A stretch of 64,000 bases of DNA from Actinomycetes bacterium (GTDB lineage Bacteria > Actinomycetota > Acidimicrobiia > Acidimicrobiales > Acidimicrobiaceae): positions 56,753 through 120,752 of the forward strand of contig JAKAQR010000009.1 of the NCBI GenBank assembly GCA_021819725.1, in the 5' to 3' direction. Each line of letters begins with the position of its first letter. The stretch's first letter is position 1. Below are positions 56,869-64,000 of the stretch, in pieces. The position numbers and the translations under genes are program-made. The notes under the pieces were generated by a model. It worked only from the letters and a program-made list of their open reading frames with translations. It searched no databases and had not been told where the DNA came from.

Positions 56869-57438
56869 TCAAAGGAGGCGATGAGCCTCCTCATCGCGGG
56901 CCAAGAAGTGCTCCCACGCGTCGTCATCAATGGCGCGAGGTGGAGCTGGAGTCGATCGATGAGTTGAGAGACAGCCCGCATGCGCAGTCCACTCACGCAG
57001 ACGAGACTCAATCTGGGCGAACGCCCACTGCCATTGGACTGGACTCGTGGCCGGTGAACTCTGGGCAAAACTGATTCGCTCGTGATCTCGCAATGCGACC
57101 AGCGCTTCGACATGACCATTGTGCAGATACCAGCAGCGAGGGATCACATGATGATCAAGGTGGGGATATCTGTGCACCAACTCTTCCACCCAAGCACGAA
57201 GCGAATTCCACTCGCTACGCCGATCACCAACACGGATAGCTGGCCAGAAAGTTGGTGCACTGAGGGCAGGATCTTCCTCGTCTCCCAGTTCTTCGAGGAG
57301 CTGTCGATAGGCATCATGGGTCAGGCTCGCGTCTGGTGAGTCGATCGTCTCCGACCCGCTACACTCTCGATCCTCTGGCATGTCTTCTAGCTGCTCATCA
57401 AGTACTAACCCCTCGAGATCCTCGGAGTCTGAATCCAT
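56869..57438 (-). CDS. Hypothetical element protein (DUF4913-like?)
   Basis: A 189-residue protein with an acidic, probably disordered N-terminus (residues 1-60) and a Trp-rich domain containing WVEELVHRYPHL, IPRCWYLHNGHVEALVALRDH and WAFAQIESRLREWTAHAGC. This pattern recalls small proteins, some annotated DUF4913, that accompany coupling-protein genes on actinobacterial conjugative plasmids; I cannot confirm the family. It lies 2 bases downstream of the HNH gene. Confidence 0.6.
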   Translation of the reverse strand: MDSDSEDLEGLVLDEQLEDMPEDRECSGSETIDSPDASLTHDAYRQLLEELGDEEDPALSAPTFWPAIRVGDRRSEWNSLRAWVEELVHRYPHLDHHVIPRCWYLHNGHVEALVALRDHERISFAQSSPATSPVQWQWAFAQIESRLREWTAHAGCLSTHRSTPAPPRAIDDDAWEHFLARDEEAHRLL

Positions 57439-57440
57439 CG

Positions 57441-57830
57441 CTAGATCCCCACCCTCCGCGTCCGCTGCCGACGTAGCTCGGCAACCAGCACATCTGTTGC
57501 TTGCTCACGCGGGCGCTTTCGCCATTCAGGGTTCGTCTCCATCAGCTGGTGAAGGGTGATATGACACGAACGACAAAGGGCGATAAGGTCGGTAAAGCTC
57601 TCGTGCCCAAGTCGCCCATAGCTGCGGTGATGGAGATCGCCACTTCGCGTCGTCCACGGAGCGCCACAGATGAGACAGAAGGGATCTCGACCACCTGCAA
57701 GTCGTCTCCATTCCCCCACCCACCGTTCTCGTCGCAGGTACCACGCACGAGATCGCATGTACGTCGAATACTGCTGGCGAATCGCAGATCGCCGGGGAGA
57801 CCAGGACAGGCCCGTGCGTGGTCTACGCAT
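57441..57830 (-). CDS. HNH endonuclease
   Basis: A roughly 129-residue metal-dependent nuclease. The HNH core is complete: CLICGAPW, GDLHHRSYGRLGHESFTDLIALCRSCHITLHQ, with two CxxC zinc knuckles and the catalytic His pair. The basic N-terminus (RRPRTGLSWSPRRS) would bind DNA. The ATG at 57830 overlaps the coupling-protein stop by 8 bases; an in-frame ATG at 57908 gives a longer overlap. It may act in element transfer or as a homing-type enzyme. Confidence 0.8.
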   Translation of the reverse strand: MRRPRTGLSWSPRRSAIRQQYSTYMRSRAWYLRRERWVGEWRRLAGGRDPFCLICGAPWTTRSGDLHHRSYGRLGHESFTDLIALCRSCHITLHQLMETNPEWRKRPREQATDVLVAELRRQRTRRVGI

Positions 57831-59670
57831 CTCCCAAGATCTCACCAGCACCCTGTCGGAGTAGGGCCTCGACCTGGGACCGATCACTTTGTAACTGGCC
57901 AGCGTCATGACGTCTAGTCCAAGGTCTCAACGTCAGCATGATCGGTTGTGAGGCACGATAGAGGAGCAAGCCATAGCCGAGCTTCAAGGTCCGAATCGTC
58001 GCTGGATCAAGGACGCTTTGGCGGCGAATGGAGGTCGATATCGACCGACCTGTCGATGACGAACCACTCTGATACGATTGGCTTGACTCAAGCACCTCTC
58101 GTTCGCCGACCAAGCGCGAGATATCCGCCAGGTCATTTGCATTCGAGCTCCCACCAAGAATGACCTTCGCAGTGGCAGAGTCCCAGATTGCCCCAGCTGT
58201 CTCTGACCCCCATCGGTCTCTTGCCTGGGCTAGCGACTGGAGAACCACCATCGTCGGGATACCCGTCCCTCCTCCCTCGGACATCAAGGAACCAAGGGAG
58301 GGAAGTGGATAATTGGCAGCCTCATCGAGTATCAGCGTCAAGGGTGGATCAAGACGTGCGCCAGGTGAGGCTGCAGCCAACCGTCGCGCCACTTCAACCA
58401 CATCCTCAATCAACGCAGAGACCAAGCCAGCGGTCGCCGAAGCGCCACTAGCAGTCCCCAGCAGAAACAGGGTTCCACGATCTCTGAGAAAGTCACGCGG
58501 GTGAAAGGATTCTCCCTCAGCTGGCGACACCGCCTCAAGGACTCGGGGGTCCGCAAGTGGCGCGAAGGCATTGCCAACCATTGACCAAACCGAGTCGCGT
58601 TGTCTTGGATCGGCCGAGACAATTGCATCAAGTGCGCGATCCCAGCTGGGGGTTGCCCTTGGATGATTGGAGAGGATGGCGACCGCGTCTCTCGCCGCAG
58701 CCGCCGAGAGACTCCACTCATACAGCACCGAAGGAGGTTGTCCCGCGATCGCCGCAGCGTGGAGCATGCACCGGACTGCGTTTTGAGTCTGTTGCTGCCA
58801 AAAGTTCGCCTCGGTGACACCGCGCCCTGAGTCCGCACAAAGTGCCTTCGCTCTGACCATGGCGGTTTGTGCTCGCTCGCAACCTCGCACCGGCGACCAA
58901 CGCAAGGTGGATGGAGCACCGATGGCCAATCCTTGAGGATCAAACACTCCAACAGGCCGACTATCAGATCCGCGCCGCGTGAGTGTCACCGCCAGATTGT
59001 CCGGCCGAGTAGAGGTCGTGATCACCGCGCCTGGGGCATCAAGAATGGAGGGGATGATCAGGTTCAGGCCTTTGCCCGAACCGGGAGGTCCAAGGATCAC
59101 AAGCGAGTCACGCACGCCCATCCAACAGTCCACCCCGCGACTCGTACCGAGATAGAAGCCAACGTCGCATGGCTTGGCATCGGCAATGGAAGGACGAAGT
59201 ACCCCGGCTTGACTTAGCAGCACCTTTGGCCCCGCCAGCGCCGCGATGTGCGCACGCTCTGCCATGCCTTCAAGTTGTGCCGGGTCCGCAGATGCCACTT
59301 CAGAACGAGGTGCTCGAGGACTCAATACTCTCCAACCAAAATAGAGCATCATGGCAACCAACAACAGCGAAAACGTTTCGGCGCTCCAATAGACCCAAGG
59401 TGAACCAACCGGGGAACGCCAAGCCAACGAAGGATCGGTTGGGTGGGCTAGCGCATTAATCGGACCATCGAGACGATGAGGAACTTGATGACCAGAGATC
59501 CTCGCGCTCACCAGCGCACCACCATAGAGTGCGCCCATCACCAGCATGGCAATTGCGATCGCAACCAGAGCAACATCAACATTGCGATCGCCATTTGGTC
59601 GCTGGGGCACTGGGGCTAACATGCCGATCCCGGTAGAGCTTGGGTCATCACGATCGGTCCTCGCAGACAT
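57823..59670 (-). CDS. TraG/VirD4-type coupling protein
   Basis: A 615-residue membrane ATPase that brings the relaxosome to a conjugation channel. Two N-terminal membrane helices (about 32-55 and 95-115), Walker A GPPGSGKG (194-201), Walker B LTLILDEAAN, and SDAD-like later motifs (SLAQARDRWG) are visible. It defines this block as conjugative or mobilisable. No relaxase, VirB4 or integrase gene is visible within the window, so the element is either incomplete or continues beyond it in another arrangement. Confidence 0.88.
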   Translation of the reverse strand: MSARTDRDDPSSTGIGMLAPVPQRPNGDRNVDVALVAIAIAMLVMGALYGGALVSARISGHQVPHRLDGPINALAHPTDPSLAWRSPVGSPWVYWSAETFSLLLVAMMLYFGWRVLSPRAPRSEVASADPAQLEGMAERAHIAALAGPKVLLSQAGVLRPSIADAKPCDVGFYLGTSRGVDCWMGVRDSLVILGPPGSGKGLNLIIPSILDAPGAVITTSTRPDNLAVTLTRRGSDSRPVGVFDPQGLAIGAPSTLRWSPVRGCERAQTAMVRAKALCADSGRGVTEANFWQQQTQNAVRCMLHAAAIAGQPPSVLYEWSLSAAAARDAVAILSNHPRATPSWDRALDAIVSADPRQRDSVWSMVGNAFAPLADPRVLEAVSPAEGESFHPRDFLRDRGTLFLLGTASGASATAGLVSALIEDVVEVARRLAAASPGARLDPPLTLILDEAANYPLPSLGSLMSEGGGTGIPTMVVLQSLAQARDRWGSETAGAIWDSATAKVILGGSSNANDLADISRLVGEREVLESSQSYQSGSSSTGRSISTSIRRQSVLDPATIRTLKLGYGLLLYRASQPIMLTLRPWTRRHDAGQLQSDRSQVEALLRQGAGEILGDA

Positions 59671-59808
59671 GAGTGATCCAACAACATTATTCCAAACGAA
59701 AGTCGGGTCAGCATCAGCTTCGCTGGCGAGGACAACCCAGTGCGATACATTATGAAAACCGAAGACTCATTCTGCAACCAACAACTGGTGCCACCCTTGT
59801 TCCCAAAG

Positions 59809-60888
59809 TCACGAATTGGCAAGGTACTCACGATCGACTCCGTACGAAGCCACAAACCGCTCGTTTTGGGGCGCGCCTACTGCTCGCTCGTTGCTCTTAC
59901 GTTCGATCGCCTCTTCGACACCTGGAACTCTTCCCCCAGGGGTTTTCGGTGCTGGAGACGCTTCCAGAATCAATCGGGCCGCCGAGGAGACTCGAGCCTG
60001 CGTTTGAGCGATAGCCTTCACGGGATCGGCACCAGCCCAGGCGGCGATGCAAGGGAAGCTGTAGTCGTCGCTTGCCATACCATGCGCCGCTGCCACGATG
60101 AAGGCCGTCGACTCTGCCTCGACCTCTTGACGTGAGCGCTCGAGAGCCGCGCCAAGACCCTCGGTATGGAGCAGAACGTGCGCGACCTCATGAATCATAG
60201 TCTTCACCATCGCTGCATCATCCATGTCATCCCGAATCCGAATGGTGTGCGCCGTAACATCAGTCATCCCATTAGCTCCACCTAGCTCAACTGCAGACCC
60301 CACGGTCTCGACCGCATAACCACGCTCTATGGCAAGGTGCATGATCGCCTCTCCAAGACCAACAGGGGCCATACCGTTCAGTAGCTTGGGACTCGCCACT
60401 TCTGGCAAGGGATCACCCGAGGTCTGAAACTGGGAAAACACGTGCTCGATCTTGAATCCACCGAGGGTCATCGCCATCGTCTCGTGCTCACTCGGACCAG
60501 GGAGTTCATCGTGCCGAAGTACCCTGACCTGCCCATCTGGGCTGGACGCGACACGGCGGCTATAGCGAATCGGAGCCAGGATTGCGTAGCCCTTTTGTCC
60601 CCGTTCAACTTGGCGTCCAAGTGCCTTCCAGGTGTGAAACCCAGCCACGAACCCAGGATTCGGATCGGGAACACGCCCCTGCTGGTAAGCCATCGCGTGC
60701 TGGGCAATGATGAGCTGAGCGTTATTTGGGGTATACGAATGGAGCTCGGCCGCGAACGCCAGGTATCGCTGCCAGTCGTCTCCAGATCGGATCTTGACAA
60801 TCTCAGCCTTGAGGATAGCTTGGGCAGCTCGTACCTTCTCTGTCTGTGCCAGCTGCACGCTCTCCTTGTGCAGGTCCTCCAAAACCAT
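59809..60888 (-). CDS. ArdC-like antirestriction protein
   Basis: A 359-residue protein: N-terminal ssDNA-binding ArdC domain (RYLAFAAELHSYTPNNAQLI, VAGFHTWKALGRQVERGQKGYAILAP) and C-terminal zincin-like domain with MIHEVAHVLLH (about residue 233). ArdC proteins coat incoming DNA and shield it from restriction. It has AAAGGGG 7 bases before the ATG and leads the conjugative block. Its place beside a restriction-type island fits an element that must evade or coexist with such a system. Confidence 0.88.
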   Translation of the reverse strand: MVLEDLHKESVQLAQTEKVRAAQAILKAEIVKIRSGDDWQRYLAFAAELHSYTPNNAQLIIAQHAMAYQQGRVPDPNPGFVAGFHTWKALGRQVERGQKGYAILAPIRYSRRVASSPDGQVRVLRHDELPGPSEHETMAMTLGGFKIEHVFSQFQTSGDPLPEVASPKLLNGMAPVGLGEAIMHLAIERGYAVETVGSAVELGGANGMTDVTAHTIRIRDDMDDAAMVKTMIHEVAHVLLHTEGLGAALERSRQEVEAESTAFIVAAAHGMASDDYSFPCIAAWAGADPVKAIAQTQARVSSAARLILEASPAPKTPGGRVPGVEEAIERKSNERAVGAPQNERFVASYGVDREYLANS

Positions 60889-61706
60889 GAATGCCCCTTT
60901 CCAGACAGACGAGAAAGCATTGATCTCTCACCCAAGATGGCGAAGCCAGGAATTCCGTCAGAACGCCCGCCACCAGGCTTTTGCGCTGAGGCGACGAAGC
61001 GAGCTCGAAGACGGCGCTCGACATCCGCGATCATTACCGGACACCTCGTCATCGCCCTTTATCCATGAAGGCCCCCGAAGCGAGGCGGGACCGCCGCCTG
61101 TGGGTTCATTCTGCGCATCCGAGATAGGAGGAGCAGATTTCCGATTCAAATGCTCACCAACCACGCAGGGGCTAAACAGGACCGCGAGTGAAGTCTCCGC
61201 TGTCGCCGTCTCGCGGCCTGTCACACACCCAATTGAGACCGATGAGCTCCCGGGACCAAACCTAGCAAGCTTGGGCCGACAACAACGCAGCGCTCTTGCT
61301 GAACTCCATCACGGACGTCTTGGCTCAAGAGGAGGCTGGGAAAGTAGATCCCTGAAATTCTGTACTAAACGGGTCCAGCTTGTCCAATCAGGTCGCAAAA
61401 ACCACCTGACACCCACTTCTGCTGTTCGCCTAATAGCAGGCGAGCACTCAGAGGAATTCGTGACACACAAAAGCCAAGCAATCCCGACAGACCATGGCTG
61501 ATGCTATTGTATCGAAAGGTTTTCCACTGAGGAATACTCAAAAGCCTGCCATCTGAAGCTGATCAGCTCCACGACTAATGATCGCGTCCTGCGACATCAA
61601 AGTGGCGATTCAGATACTCCAAACCTAAGGGGGACACCTTGTGTAAGAGAGGCACCCTGCGGTCTTCGCAGACACCGTGCCGGTGTATGTGTCTCCAATT
61701 TCCTCC
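60889..61706. other. Gap between ardC-like gene and the surface protein
   Basis: About 0.8 kb with no convincing gene; frames that cross it are shadows of the ArdC-like gene. A compound hairpin at 61651-61681 (outer GGCAC/GTGCC, inner CTGCG/CGCAG around GTCTT) lies just past the surface-protein stop on the minus strand and may end its transcript. Confidence 0.5.
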
Positions 61707-64000
61707 CTACAGCGTAATCTCGCCAATCACCGGAGCCCCGAGGTGGGTGTTGGCATTGGAACCCTCAAAGGGGGCAGTCCCGAAGTTAAAGACTCCGCCA
61801 TCGGCTCCAAAGAGGTAATAGCCCGCTTGGCTCCCTGGAACATAGGTTCCACCAACGATTGGGGCATTCAAGGGATGGGTTCCTTTGAGACCGGTGATCC
61901 CAAGGGTGTAGGTGTTGCCGAGGAACTTGGCATCGCCCAAGTTAAAGACTCCTCCGTCTGCTGCTATGAGGAGATATCCATTGGCACTCGGGGTCAGTGT
62001 CATGCCAACGATTGGAGCGTTTAAGGGATGGGTGCCCTTCAAGCCGGTGAGCCCAAGGGTGTAGGTGTTGCCAAGGAACCTGGCATCCCCGAAGTTAAAG
62101 ACTCCACCGTCTGCTGCCACCAGATAAAGACCCTTGCCGTCTGGGGTTGGGGCAAGTCCTACGATGGGAGCATTCAAGGGATGAGTTCCCGTGAGACCGG
62201 TGATCCCATAGATCGAGACACCGACAAAGCGCATGGCGTCACCGAAGTTATAGATCACCCCAGCATTGGTCACCACCCAGTAGCCATTGTCATCAGGAGT
62301 AGCGGCCATGCCGATGACACTACCAACTGGGTTGGTGACACTTCCATAGGAGTGAGCAGTTCCAAAGCTCTCAACGGTACCAGACTTGGTAACGAGCCAA
62401 TAGCCATTGGTACCACTCGCAGCTCCTCCAACGATGTCATTTGCTCCGCTCCCGGTCTTTGAGGAAAAGGACGAGTCCTCGTGGGTGAAGATCCCACCGT
62501 TGGCGGTGATGAGGCCAAAGGGGATGGGAAGTTGGGAGGTTGGGGAGGTCAAGGGAGGTGGAGTGGAACTTGAGGGCTGAGTCGTTGGGGTTGATGGGGG
62601 AACCCTGACCGGCGGTGCTTGAATGGTAATGGTCTGGGGTTCTCCACTGAGGCTGGTGTAGTCAGTACCTTGGGCGACTTGGGGGGTTAGGGTGCATTGA
62701 CCGGCACCGACGTAGCTCACCACCAGGCCCCTCGCGCTACAAACACTCGCTGGGCCAGCTGTTACTGACGTGGTCCCGTCTCCGGAGGTAGCCACCGAAG
62801 CGGTGAAGCCTCCCCCGACGATTCCCCCAGTTGGCAGGTTTGTGATCGCGGGAGGGGTCGGGGTAGCCCGGATAACAGTGAGTGACTCTTGGACCTGGGG
62901 GGCTGAGAGATAATCGTCGTTTCCAGCTTGGTTCACGTCGATAACACAGGTGCCGATACCCGTGGAGTTGACCGTGGAGCCATCGGTACCAGAAACATTG
63001 CACACCTCAGTGCCACTTGTAGAAGCGACACTGAAGACGAGCGGTTGACCCGATGATCCACCACTTGCCGACAGCGTCCCGGAAACGCCGTAGGACAAGG
63101 TTGTAGGACCCGTAAAGGTGATCGCCTGGTTGAGAACCTGGGTGGATCCAGCATCGCAGGATACTCCACTAGAGGTCGCGAAACCTCGTTGATCGGTGGT
63201 GGGGCACAACTGCACGGATTGCTTATTAACAGTAACTGACGTCCCAGCTGGGATGAGGCCTATGGCTGGGTTGCCCGTCTCGGGCAAGATAGTCTCGGTG
63301 GGCCCTCCATAGTTGCCAAGGGAGGTGAGGTCTTCGGCAGCACTTGAACTACTGACACTGGTGGAGGTGGACGAGGTGGTAAAACCACAGGTTGAGTCAT
63401 CGGAGACGTTGTAGCCTTCGTCGGTGAAGGTACCCTTGTATCCGGCACACTCACCGCCACTTGGGGCACCGTTGAGTGTGGCAAATAGATCAGCGGCGAA
63501 GTACACCTTGCCGCGGCTGTTGTAGATGCCATCTCCACTAGCTGTATTACCGCCGCTGACAGCGGTGTTGTCGGCGATGGTGGAAGCGGTCATGTCGAGG
63601 ACACCGGAGCTGTAGATACCACCACCGTAACCGATCACACTCTGACCACCTTGGGAGGTGTTGCCCGCAATCGTGGAGTTGGCTATGGTGAGCGTCCTGG
63701 CGTTGTAGATGCCACCGCCGTAGGCAACATTGTAGTCATGCCCTCTAGCAGTGTTATCAGAGATTGTAGAACCGGTTACGGTCAGTGTCCCGGCGTTGTA
63801 GATGCCACCACCACTAGCTGTATTAAGGCCGCTATCAGCAGTGTTATCAGAGATTGTAGAACCGGTTACGGTCAGTGTCCCGGCGTTGTAGATGCCACCA
63901 CCACTAGCTGTATTAAGGCCGCTATCAGCAGTGTTATCAGAGATTGTAGAACCGGTTACGGTCAGTGTCCCGGCGTTGTAGATGCCACCACCACTAGCTG
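61707..64000 (-). CDS. Large repetitive surface protein (5' end outside window)
   Basis: The frame is open to base 64000, so the gene starts beyond the window; at least 764 residues are present. Order from the N-terminal side: parallel beta-helix repeats of about 30 residues (GGGIYNAGTLTVTGSTIS, DNTA), a conserved region with PETGNPAIGL and DQRGF typical of such proteins, Ig-like domains, a Pro/Thr/Ser linker (PSTPTTQPSSSTPPP), and seven or so C-terminal repeats such as AADGGVFNFGDA and KGTHPLNAPIVG. It is probably an adhesin or cell-surface structural protein. No LPxTG or anchor helix is seen at the end. Confidence 0.88.
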   Translation of the reverse strand, partial: ASGGGIYNAGTLTVTGSTISDNTADSGLNTASGGGIYNAGTLTVTGSTISDNTADSGLNTASGGGIYNAGTLTVTGSTISDNTARGHDYNVAYGGGIYNARTLTIANSTIAGNTSQGGQSVIGYGGGIYSSGVLDMTASTIADNTAVSGGNTASGDGIYNSRGKVYFAADLFATLNGAPSGGECAGYKGTFTDEGYNVSDDSTCGFTTSSTSTSVSSSSAAEDLTSLGNYGGPTETILPETGNPAIGLIPAGTSVTVNKQSVQLCPTTDQRGFATSSGVSCDAGSTQVLNQAITFTGPTTLSYGVSGTLSASGGSSGQPLVFSVASTSGTEVCNVSGTDGSTVNSTGIGTCVIDVNQAGNDDYLSAPQVQESLTVIRATPTPPAITNLPTGGIVGGGFTASVATSGDGTTSVTAGPASVCSARGLVVSYVGAGQCTLTPQVAQGTDYTSLSGEPQTITIQAPPVRVPPSTPTTQPSSSTPPPLTSPTSQLPIPFGLITANGGIFTHEDSSFSSKTGSGANDIVGGAASGTNGYWLVTKSGTVESFGTAHSYGSVTNPVGSVIGMAATPDDNGYWVVTNAGVIYNFGDAMRFVGVSIYGITGLTGTHPLNAPIVGLAPTPDGKGLYLVAADGGVFNFGDARFLGNTYTLGLTGLKGTHPLNAPIVGMTLTPSANGYLLIAADGGVFNLGDAKFLGNTYTLGITGLKGTHPLNAPIVGGTYVPGSQAGYYLFGADGGVFNFGTAPFEGSNANTHLGAPVIGEITL
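63751..64000. repeat. Near-identical 90-bp coding repeats
   Basis: The units 63781-63870 and 63871-63960 are identical by eye, and a third begins at 63961; a 30-base partial copy precedes them at 63751-63780. Each encodes one beta-helix coil. Identity at the DNA level, including silent positions, points to recent duplication or gene conversion, so copy number probably varies between strains. The array continues past the window. Confidence 0.92.

Noticed and set aside
60794..61501. 235-codon plus-strand frame
   Set aside because: Its first part is antisense to the ArdC-like gene and the remainder lacks coding character.

Overview
The window looks like a chromosomal segment of an actinobacterium, most likely an acidophilic, moderate-GC member of the Acidimicrobiia (Ferrimicrobium/Acidimicrobium type). 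This is inferred from gene content: a BldD-like regulator with a cyclic-di-GMP signature, a FolP2-type dihydropteroate-synthase homologue, actinobacterial Tad genes, and a surface protein ending in repeats of the 'DGGVFNFGDA' type. No rRNA is present, so the assignment is not certain.

Layout. (1) 1-6687: a Tad/Flp pilus locus (TadA ATPase cut by the window edge, TadB, TadC, a pilin-like protein and three TadE/G-like proteins), split by an alpha/beta hydrolase and a long gene-free stretch. (2) 6760-11140: a PtpB-type phosphatase, acetyl-CoA synthetase and a SatP-type acetate transporter, with palindromic control sites. (3) 11304-15630, minus strand: hrcA-dnaJ-rsmE-bldD-like plus two unknown genes, preceded by a tandem-repeat/palindrome operator. 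(4) rpsT and lepA diverge at 16.4 kb. (5) 18.3-22.4 kb is nearly gene-free except for one surface protein, and ends in four and a third copies of a 90-bp hairpin repeat.

(6) 22.4-27.3 kb: a two-gene redox operon, a NapH/NosR-like membrane polyferredoxin and a ferredoxin-GltD-flavodoxin-like fusion. It diverges from an unusually long Rrf2 regulator, with a promoter and operator between them. (7) 27.4-37.5 kb: photolyase; a SRPBCC-EVE-MarR operon that may be leaderless; holA, folP2-like and thioredoxin-TPR; a phosphotransferase; a hypothetical gene; leuS. (8) 37638-37714: tRNA-Ala(GGC), which may mark the edge of an accessory region.

(9) 38.4-54.5 kb: a defence island. It has a candidate HEPN protein, a GmrSD-type DUF262/DUF1524 gene, and a tightly coupled three-gene operon: a 1,737-residue DUF1998 helicase ending in a nuclease-like domain, a DrmD-like SNF2 helicase and an Eco57I-type DNA methyltransferase. 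The operon shares parts with DISARM and Druantia but matches neither as I know them, and is the best candidate for an undescribed system. (10) 54.6-60.9 kb, minus strand: conjugative-element genes (CHC2/TOPRIM primase, small proteins, HNH nuclease, TraG/VirD4 coupling protein, ArdC-like antirestriction protein) without a visible relaxase or integrase. (11) 61.7 kb to the end: a repeat-rich surface protein running off the window, with near-identical 90-bp repeats.
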